Positions 7,091 through 11,768 of a stretch of 11,768 nucleotides of DNA are shown here, piece by piece. A program made the translations under genes and the position numbers. Source of the stretch: Actinomycetota bacterium (GTDB lineage Bacteria; Actinomycetota; Actinomycetes; Nanopelagicales; Nanopelagicaceae); assembly GCA_947488645.1 (NCBI GenBank), contig CANLAC010000026.1, positions 1 through 11,768 of the forward strand, read 5' to 3'. Positions within the stretch are counted from its first letter, which is position 1. Each line of letters begins with the position of its first letter. The notes beneath the pieces are model-generated. The model was given only the letters and a program-made list of their open reading frames with translations. It was not told where the DNA came from and did no database searches.

Positions 7091-7115
7091 CCGCCTTCAT
7101 ATCCGATACGGTAAC
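7087..7115. promoter_or_regulatory. Inverted repeat between divergent thioesterase and DUF3093 genes, possible operator
   Basis: GTTACCG (7087-7093) and CGGTAAC (7109-7115) form a perfect 7-bp inverted repeat with a 15-nt spacer. A third, direct copy of GTTACCG lies at 7124-7130, just inside the DUF3093 gene. The dyad overlaps both proposed -10 hexamers, a layout expected for an operator that represses both divergent units. The centre-to-centre distance of 22 bp is about two helical turns. Part of the symmetry follows simply from two facing -10 elements, so this is tentative. Confidence 0.35.
7107..7112 (+). promoter_or_regulatory. Candidate -10 element of the DUF3093 gene (leaderless)
   Basis: TACGGT fits TANNNT and ends 7 nt before the ATG at 7120. 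No Shine-Dalgarno lies in the short gap, so the message probably begins at the start codon. The hexamer overlaps the right arm of the inverted repeat described at 7087-7115. Confidence 0.42.
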
Positions 7116-7119
7116 TCCC

Positions 7120-7551
7120 ATGCGTTACCGCGAAGTGATACGTGCACCACTATGGCTTTTGGCCATCGTGTACTTCTTCATGCTCTCTTTGGTAATTTCG
7201 ATATGGGCTGCCCTCGGAAACGATGCTGCGTTAATCTCACTTGCCCTTGTAACTGCTGGCTTGGTGTGGATTTATTCTGCGAGCACCTTAATAATCGAAG
7301 TTAATAATGAAGAGCTTCGAGTTGGCAAAGCACACATCAGCCTCAGTCTTATTGGCGATTGCATCGATCTAGATAATGAAGCGATCAAACGCGTGAGAAC
7401 TCGTGATGCAGACCCCCGAGCGTTTCTTGCCATTAGATTTTGGACTTCTAAAGGTGTTCGAGTCACAATAAATGACACAAGGGATTCAACGCCATACTGG
7501 CTAATTAGTAGTAACGCCGGGGCTGAATTAATACGGGCAATTAAAAACTAA
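7120..7551 (+). CDS. DUF3093 membrane protein
   Basis: Conserved actinobacterial protein of unknown function; 143 residues. Two hydrophobic segments (about 9-31 and 36-56) are separated by only a few polar residues, forming a membrane hairpin. A mainly polar domain of about 85 residues follows, starting STLIIEVNNEELRVGKAHI, with predicted beta strands, and probably faces the cytoplasm. The start MRYREVIRAP is chosen because the first segment then begins near residue 9 and a -10-like hexamer sits 7 nt upstream; the longer open frame from 7039 would overlap the divergent thioesterase. In M. tuberculosis the homologue (Rv2698) also lies between dut and a DUF4193 gene, so the neighbourhood is old. 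It ends 4 bp from the convergent DUF4193 gene. Confidence 0.85.
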   Translation: MRYREVIRAPLWLLAIVYFFMLSLVISIWAALGNDAALISLALVTAGLVWIYSASTLIIEVNNEELRVGKAHISLSLIGDCIDLDNEAIKRVRTRDADPRAFLAIRFWTSKGVRVTINDTRDSTPYWLISSNAGAELIRAIKN

Positions 7552-7571
7552 AGAGTTAATTACACTCTTTA
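7549..7571 (-). terminator. Hairpin terminator across the DUF3093/DUF4193 convergent stops
   Basis: TAAAGAGT (7549-7556) and ACTCTTTA (7564-7571) form a perfect 8-bp inverted repeat with a 7-nt loop. The left arm begins with the DUF3093 stop codon, and the DUF4193 stop (7556-7558) lies at the arm-loop border. Read on the minus strand the stem is followed by GTTTTTAA, the U-rich tail of a rho-independent terminator, so it should end the DUF4193 transcript. On the plus strand no T-run follows, so it would terminate DUF3093 weakly if at all. The stem is AT-rich. Confidence 0.5.
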
Positions 7572-7852
7572 CAAACAGCTTTAGCGCCTTCACCCTTAGC
7601 AAGTTGAGTAACATGGTGAACCAAGAAGCATCGTGAGCATGTGAACTCATCAACTTGCTTTGGGACAACTCGAACCGCTAACTCTTCTCCTGATAAATCT
7701 GCACCAGGTAATTCAAGACTTTCTGCAGCTTCTGCTTCATCGACATCGATCTGACCGGATTGAGCATCAACACGCTTGGCCTTGAGTTCTTCTAGAGACT
7801 CCTCATGAAGTTCCTCATCAGTTTTTCTGGGGGTGTCGTAATCTGTTGCCAT
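7556..7852 (-). CDS. DUF4193 zinc-ribbon protein
   Basis: Small conserved actinobacterial protein, 98 residues, with no established function that I know. The first 70 residues are very acidic (many Glu and Asp, e.g. DEELHEESLEELKAKR) and contain the signature LELPGADLSGEELAVRVVPKQ. The C-terminus has two CxxC pairs, C72/C75 in FTCSRCFLVHH and C94/C97 in AVCKECN, a likely structural zinc ribbon. Such a layout suits a protein that contacts nucleic acid or the transcription or translation machinery, but that is inference. Start 7852 (MATDYDTPRKT) matches the family N-terminus; GGTGAG 4 nt upstream and AAAGG 11 nt upstream are possible ribosome sites. An in-frame GTG at 7861 would add three residues. 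It is monocistronic, with a 99-bp gap upstream and a hairpin at its end. Confidence 0.9.
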   Translation of the reverse strand: MATDYDTPRKTDEELHEESLEELKAKRVDAQSGQIDVDEAEAAESLELPGADLSGEELAVRVVPKQVDEFTCSRCFLVHHVTQLAKGEGAKAVCKECN

Positions 7853-7951
7853 TGCTCTCACCGCCTTTCAGTAAATCGTAATAACTGCTAACGGGCGCAT
7901 CATGGCGCATTTGACTGGGTTATGCAGGCTATATGGGGCGGCGTGTCGGTG
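7853..7951 (-). promoter_or_regulatory. Largest intergenic gap: upstream region of DUF4193
   Basis: At 99 bp this is by far the longest non-coding stretch here. On the minus strand a candidate -10, TACGAT, lies at 7875-7880, leaving a 5' leader of roughly 15-20 nt with the ribosome site. A good -35 is not seen at the expected spacing. Instead a 7-bp direct repeat GGCGCAT (plus strand 7894-7900 and 7904-7910, exactly 10 bp apart) covers that position, which would suit an activator or repressor site. No clear terminator for the upstream hflX operon is present, so some DUF4193 expression may come from read-through. Confidence 0.35.
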
Positions 7952-9415
7952 TTATTGCCCACTTGTGTGGGAATTCTCGATTCTTTGAGCCAAACCACCG
8001 TTAACACGGGCGTGAATCGAAGTTCCTTCAGGTAAGTACTGCTCTGAAAAGATTTCTCCACTTTCATGAATTGCGTGGACCAAGTCTCCTCGATCATAAG
8101 GAATTACAACATTAATCTCGATTGAAGGTCTGGGCAGCGAGGCCTCAATTGCGTGCAATAAACCTTCGACTCCAAAACCTGTTCGCACTGAAAATGCATA
8201 ACTGTTGGGCTCTTTGCGCAAAATTTCTATGATCACTGCCGGATCGGCTACATCAACCTTATTAATCGCAATAATCTCAGGAATATCCTTACCACCAATT
8301 TCATCGATAACTAATCTAACGGCCCGAATTTGCTCAAATGGGTCAGGGTGTGATCCATCGACGACATGCACGATGAGATCTGCTTCGGATACTTCTTCAA
8401 GAGTTGATTTGAATGCGTCAATCAATTGATGTGGCAAATGGCGAACAAAACCAACTGTGTCACTCAATGTGTAAACGCGACCATCGGCCGTTTCAGATTT
8501 ACGGACAGTTGGATCTAGAGTCGCAAAGAGAGCGTTCTCCACTAGAACGCCTGCATTAGTTAACTTATTGAGTAATGAGGATTTACCCGCATTGGTGTAC
8601 CCCGCGATCGCAACTGATGGGATATTAAATCGACGGCGTTCTTGTCGCTTGGTATCTCTGGACACCTTCATCTCGGCGATCTCGCGACGAAGCTTTGCCA
8701 TCTTGTCACGGATGCGACGTCTATCTGTTTCAATCTTTGTCTCACCTGGTCCACGACCACCAATACCGGCACCACCTGCTGCGCGACCACCAACTTGGCG
8801 AGACAGTGAATCTCCCCAACCACGAAGACGCGGTAATAGATATGCAATCTGGGCAAGTTCGACCTGGGCCTTACCCTCTTTACTCTTTGCATGCTGGGCG
8901 AAAATATCTAAAATCAAAGCGGTGCGATCTACGACTTTAACCTTCAACTTATCTTCTAATTGTCGAAGCTGTGAAGGGGAAAGCTCTCCATCGCAAACAA
9001 CTGTGTCAGCACCCGTTGACATAACAACTTGCTTGAGTTCAATAACCTTTCCTGAACCAATGTAGGTTGCAGGATCTGGCTTATCTCGTCGCTGAATTAA
9101 TCCTTCTAAAACTTCTGAACCAGCGGTCTCTGCCAAAGCTTTAAGCTCTGCGAGTGAATTCTCAGCATCTTTGATTGTTCCTTCAGTCCACACGCCAACT
9201 AAGACAACTCGCTCAAGTTGTAGTTGGCGATATTCAGCTTCAGAAATATCTTGGAGCTCAGTTGAAAAGCCTTTAACACGGCGCAGCGCATGACGCTCTT
9301 CTAGTTCTTGTGATTGATCGCCACTTTCATCCTCTTCGCTGGCATCATATTCGGCAGCAACTCGGGCGCTCTCGCGCAGCAATGACTCGAATTCGTCATC
9401 GAAATCCTTACTCAA
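7952..9415 (-). CDS. hflX: GTPase HflX
   Basis: Ribosome-associated GTPase; in E. coli HflX binds the 50S subunit and splits stalled 70S ribosomes under stress. The 487-residue protein has an N-terminal nucleotide-binding HflX domain (about 60-190), the Gly-rich linker ending GRGPGETKIETDRRR (220-234), a basic coiled-coil segment (235-262), then the GTPase domain: G1 GYTNAGKS (272-279), G2 around T303, G3 DTVG (319-322) and G4 NKVD (385-388). The first 45 residues are acidic and probably flexible. The start is TTG: it overlaps the dapF end by 8 bp and has GAGG 7 nt upstream, and no ATG exists before the core domain. It is the last gene of miaB-miaA-dapF-hflX. In E. coli hflX lies in the miaA operon too, so the link to tRNA modification is broad. 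Confidence 0.97.
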   Translation of the reverse strand: MSKDFDDEFESLLRESARVAAEYDASEEDESGDQSQELEERHALRRVKGFSTELQDISEAEYRQLQLERVVLVGVWTEGTIKDAENSLAELKALAETAGSEVLEGLIQRRDKPDPATYIGSGKVIELKQVVMSTGADTVVCDGELSPSQLRQLEDKLKVKVVDRTALILDIFAQHAKSKEGKAQVELAQIAYLLPRLRGWGDSLSRQVGGRAAGGAGIGGRGPGETKIETDRRRIRDKMAKLRREIAEMKVSRDTKRQERRRFNIPSVAIAGYTNAGKSSLLNKLTNAGVLVENALFATLDPTVRKSETADGRVYTLSDTVGFVRHLPHQLIDAFKSTLEEVSEADLIVHVVDGSHPDPFEQIRAVRLVIDEIGGKDIPEIIAINKVDVADPAVIIEILRKEPNSYAFSVRTGFGVEGLLHAIEASLPRPSIEINVVIPYDRGDLVHAIHESGEIFSEQYLPEGTSIHARVNGGLAQRIENSHTSGQ

Positions 9416-10205
9416 CCAAAAACCTCGAGATATCTACATCGCGAACAAGAACCGCAGGTCCCGTTAATGTTGCATTTGAATGCCCATCAATTGAAACTTC
9501 TAGTCGACCACCTGGTGGGGTAATAATCCATGTTGCTGGCAACTTTGCCTTGGTGTGCAATGTTGCAGCAAGGGCTACGGCGCAGGTGCCAGTACCGCAT
9601 GAGCGAGTTTCACCTGATCCACGTTCAAATACACGCATTGCAATTGTGTTGCCTTCAAGAATCTTCACAAATTCAACATTAACGCCTTCAGGGTAGGAAT
9701 CGCGTGGTCGCACAACTGGAGCCTCATTTAGTTCTCCAATATCAGCCATATCATCAACAAATACCACAGCATGTGGATTACCGACGCTGATGTTGTAACC
9801 ATTCCAAATATGTCCGTTTGTTGCTGCTGTAATTGCTTCATCTTCATCAGTTACTTGACCCATATTTACTGAGATGTCATCGGTCAGAGGAACTCGCAAA
9901 TGTTTGATCCCATCCCGAGTATTAATAGCAAAAATGCCTTCGGGTTGATGCCCTCTTTCAACAAGATATCTAGCCATTACCCGGATTCCATTGCCACACA
10001 TTTCAGCCAATGATCCGTCTGCATTGCGATAATCCATAAACCATTTTTCATCACGCTTGATTATGCGGATCAAGCCATCAGCACCAACGCCAGTTTCGCG
10101 ATTGCAAATGGCAGCTGTCTGGGCAGTTGTTATCGAATTCTCATCCTTTGGGTCGAAAATGAGAACAAAATCATTTTCGGTGCCGTGGCCATATGTTGCA
10201 ATCAT
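9408..10205 (-). CDS. dapF: Diaminopimelate epimerase
   Basis: Converts LL-diaminopimelate to the meso form, the direct precursor of lysine and of the peptidoglycan cross-linking residue; cytoplasmic and cofactor-independent. The 265 residues form two mirror-like domains. The catalytic cysteine pair is C70 in AEMCGNGIR and C203 in SCGTGTCAVA, with the substrate-binding stretches GHGTENDFVL (6-15), N61-A-D-G, GNPHAV (142-147) and ERGSGETRSCG (194-204) all present. It starts 5 bp after the miaA stop with no Shine-Dalgarno, so translation is probably coupled to miaA. It overlaps hflX by 8 bp. The length is near the family norm and nothing looks damaged. Confidence 0.98.
   Translation of the reverse strand: MIATYGHGTENDFVLIFDPKDENSITTAQTAAICNRETGVGADGLIRIIKRDEKWFMDYRNADGSLAEMCGNGIRVMARYLVERGHQPEGIFAINTRDGIKHLRVPLTDDISVNMGQVTDEDEAITAATNGHIWNGYNISVGNPHAVVFVDDMADIGELNEAPVVRPRDSYPEGVNVEFVKILEGNTIAMRVFERGSGETRSCGTGTCAVALAATLHTKAKLPATWIITPPGGRLEVSIDGHSNATLTGPAVLVRDVDISRFLVE
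9423..9426 (-). promoter_or_regulatory. Shine-Dalgarno sequence supporting the TTG start of hflX
   Basis: On the minus strand GAGG lies 7 nt before TTG at 9415, within the last codons of dapF. It is the reason for accepting the rare TTG as the hflX start, together with the lack of another start codon before the conserved domain. Confidence 0.6.
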
Positions 10206-10210
10206 TGTTA

Positions 10211-11107
10211 TTAGTTTATCGATTCACGTATGCGCTGGAGTGCATTTTGTGTGGGAGAGATCCAGGTAATGCGCTCATCTCGCGAGAACCACGTTTCTTG
10301 TCGGCGCGCATATTGTCTGGTCGCCCTCTTAGTCTCTTCCTTTGCTTCTTCTTCTGTGACTTTTCCTTCAATCTGAGCAATTACTTGGGCATATCCCAGA
10401 GCGCGCTGAGCTGTTACTCCCTGAGTGATTCCTGCGGCTATTAACTTCTCAACCTCTGCCACCAATCCTTGTTCCCACATTCGCTCCACACGATTTGAGA
10501 TGCGTTCTGAAAGTGCATCGCGGTCCATCACTAATCCAAATTGACGCGCATGTGGGTAGCGAGAGCTTTCTTCTCGGGGCAGGTTAGCGGTAAAGGGCTT
10601 ACCAGTAATTTTGATTACCTCTAATGCGCGAATTACACGCCGAGAGTTAGCTTTATCAATAGCAAGTGCTGCAGCCGGATCTAACTTTTCTAATCTCTCA
10701 AAGAGGGGGCCGATGCCTTTTGTAGCAAACTCCAACTCTAATTCAGCACGAACAACAGGATCTGTGTCCGGAAAGTTAAGTTCATCCAAGATTGCCTTTA
10801 TATATAAACCTGTTCCACCGACAACAATCGCATTCTTTCCACGCCCATGGATCTCAGTGATGGCAGCGCGGGCATTTTCTTGATACCACGCAACATTGGC
10901 ATCTTGCGTAACCTCTAAGAGATCCATCAAATGATGTGCGATGCCTTTTCGTTCTTCACTCGTGATTTTGGCAGTACCAATATCCATACCTTTATACAGC
11001 TGCATTGAATCAGCATTGATAATCTCAGCATCGATCTCTTGTGCAAGGGTTACGGCAAGATCACTCTTACCCGTGGCAGTTGCGCCACAGATGACAATCA
11101 ATTTCAT
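10211..11107 (-). CDS. miaA: tRNA dimethylallyltransferase
   Basis: Transfers the dimethylallyl group of DMAPP to N6 of A37 next to the anticodon of tRNAs reading UNN codons, giving i6A37, the substrate of MiaB. The 298-residue protein has the P-loop GATATGKS (8-15), NADSMQLYKGMDIGTAK (31-47) with the tRNA-contacting D33 and S34, GGTGLY (97-102), RRVIRALEV (156-164), and the C-terminal RATRQYARRQETWF (261-274) that positions tRNA. The ATG overlaps the miaB stop (ATGA) and has no Shine-Dalgarno, pointing to translational coupling. That the two enzymes acting in sequence on the same base are joined this way is a common actinobacterial arrangement. The protein appears complete. Confidence 0.98.
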   Translation of the reverse strand: MKLIVICGATATGKSDLAVTLAQEIDAEIINADSMQLYKGMDIGTAKITSEERKGIAHHLMDLLEVTQDANVAWYQENARAAITEIHGRGKNAIVVGGTGLYIKAILDELNFPDTDPVVRAELELEFATKGIGPLFERLEKLDPAAALAIDKANSRRVIRALEVIKITGKPFTANLPREESSRYPHARQFGLVMDRDALSERISNRVERMWEQGLVAEVEKLIAAGITQGVTAQRALGYAQVIAQIEGKVTEEEAKEETKRATRQYARRQETWFSRDERITWISPTQNALQRIRESIN

Positions 11108-11768
11108 CGCTTAACCGTTGGCATTCCAAGCATTGTTGAAGCAGGACCAGGCTGTGCAATCCGGGCAGCATGGGCGTCAGCGCCTCGTGTTTGTCTGACA
11201 GAGAGTGGATCACCAATCAAGTAATGCGCTGAGGCATCTGTGATTGACACTGTCACTTCATCACCAGGGCGCGCAACAAACTTATTATCAAAGTGGACCA
11301 ATCGGAAATCTTCGCTGCGACCAGTTAGTCGAGCTTGGGCTTCATCGCGACGTCCTTCGTAATCGCCCACCAAAATTTTATGCTGTGTTCCGATCGCCTC
11401 TTGATTAACTGATAATGAAATCGCCTGTTGATGATTGTGAAGACGGGTATAGCGATCTGCAACAACCTCATCAGTAATTTGGTCCGGCATAGTTGCAGCC
11501 GGTGTGCCAGGACGCTTTGAGTATTGATAGGTGTAGGCAGCGGTAAAGCGGGCCGTTGAGCACACATCAAGAGTTGCTTGGAAATCTTCTTCTGTTTCCC
11601 CTGGGAAACCAACAATAATGTCTGTTGTTATGGCTGCATGTGGAATAGCTGTGCGCACACGATCCAATATTCCTAGATAGCGATCTGATCTATATGAGCG
11701 GCGCATCTGCTGCAATACTCGATCTGATCCAGATTGCAACGGCATATGCAGATGAGGCATAACGTTAG
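11104..11768 (-). CDS. miaB: tRNA-2-methylthio-N6-dimethylallyladenosine synthase, C-terminal part
   Basis: Radical-SAM methylthiotransferase that converts i6A37 to ms2i6A37. Only about 220 C-terminal residues are in the window; the N-terminal UPF0004 domain and the CxxxCxxC radical-SAM cysteines lie beyond the right edge. What is visible: NVMPHLHMPLQSGSDRVL, the core motif after the cluster site; ITTDIIVGFPGETEEDF; the YTYQYSKRPGTPAA strand; then a TRAM RNA-binding domain ending with RPGDEVTVSITDASAHYLIGDP. A further tail of about 33 residues (rich in Ala, Arg and Pro) ends TMLGMPTVKR. The frame is open to the window edge. The stop overlaps the start of miaA by 4 bp. Confidence 0.97.
   Translation of the reverse strand, partial: NVMPHLHMPLQSGSDRVLQQMRRSYRSDRYLGILDRVRTAIPHAAITTDIIVGFPGETEEDFQATLDVCSTARFTAAYTYQYSKRPGTPAATMPDQITDEVVADRYTRLHNHQQAISLSVNQEAIGTQHKILVGDYEGRRDEAQARLTGRSEDFRLVHFDNKFVARPGDEVTVSITDASAHYLIGDPLSVRQTRGADAHAARIAQPGPASTMLGMPTVKR

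Noticed and set aside
7039..7119. N-terminal extension of the DUF3093 protein from 7039
   Set aside because: It would run 40 bp into the divergent thioesterase gene; the ATG at 7120 has a well-placed -10 hexamer and gives the expected short N-terminus before the first membrane segment.
7958..7971. CCCAC-TTGT-GTGGG hairpin near the end of hflX as an operon terminator
   Set aside because: The stem is only 5 bp, lies before the stop codon and is followed on the minus strand by CAATAACACC with no T-run.
8568..9065. 165-codon open frame on the plus strand, antisense to hflX
   Set aside because: It lies wholly opposite a strongly conserved GTPase gene, is rich in Ser/Arg/Pro typical of antisense frames, matches no family, and has no start signal.
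9310..9696. 128-codon plus-strand open frame opposite hflX/dapF
   Set aside because: It spans the junction of two conserved genes in antisense and its composition follows from their codons.
1..11768. Mobile elements, CRISPR array, tRNA/rRNA genes, riboswitch, defence or phage genes
   Set aside because: Almost every base belongs to a recognised core gene; no transposase, spacer-repeat pattern, cloverleaf or leader long enough for a riboswitch was seen.

Overview
The window is a housekeeping stretch from a low-GC actinobacterium. Family content and order are actinobacterial: DUF3159, DUF3093 and DUF4193 proteins, a split TrkA pair of the CeoB/CeoC type, and the miaB-miaA-dapF-hflX block. The few lines counted by eye give GC in the mid-forties. 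Only about 220 of 11,768 bases lie outside genes. Together these fit a streamlined planktonic lineage such as Nanopelagicales (acI) better than a high-GC soil actinomycete. The lineage is inferred, not shown.

Layout, left to right. (1) The C-terminus of a plus-strand 3-hydroxyacyl-CoA dehydrogenase converges on acnA. (2) A minus-strand unit holds a TrmA/RlmD-type RNA m5U methyltransferase followed by aconitase acnA. (3) Divergent from it, 32 bp away, are ceoB-ceoC, two RCK-domain regulators of potassium transport. (4) Converging on ceoC with overlapping stop codons is a minus-strand unit: PaaI-like thioesterase, dut, DUF3159 membrane protein. (5) Divergent from the thioesterase, 41 bp away, is a DUF3093 membrane protein. 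It converges on a DUF4193 zinc-ribbon protein, with an AT-rich hairpin spanning the junction. (6) A minus-strand operon miaB-miaA-dapF-hflX fills the right end. It covers tRNA A37 prenylation and methylthiolation, lysine/peptidoglycan precursor synthesis, and a ribosome-associated GTPase. miaB runs off the window.

Gene starts follow two patterns. The four genes facing each other across the two divergent gaps each have a TANNNT hexamer ending 6-7 nt before the start codon, as expected for leaderless mRNAs. Of the other starts, acnA, hflX, DUF4193 and ceoC have recognisable Shine-Dalgarno sequences; miaA, dapF and dut have none and sit on or just after an upstream stop codon. Convergent junctions are marked by AT-rich inverted repeats or overlapping stops.

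No mobile element, CRISPR array, tRNA, rRNA, prophage or defence system was seen, and I find no convincing undescribed system. The points most worth checking are the ceoB-ceoC pair lacking the permease usual at this position, the leaderless-promoter pattern, the inverted and direct repeats in the small gaps, and the conserved unknowns DUF3159, DUF3093 and DUF4193.
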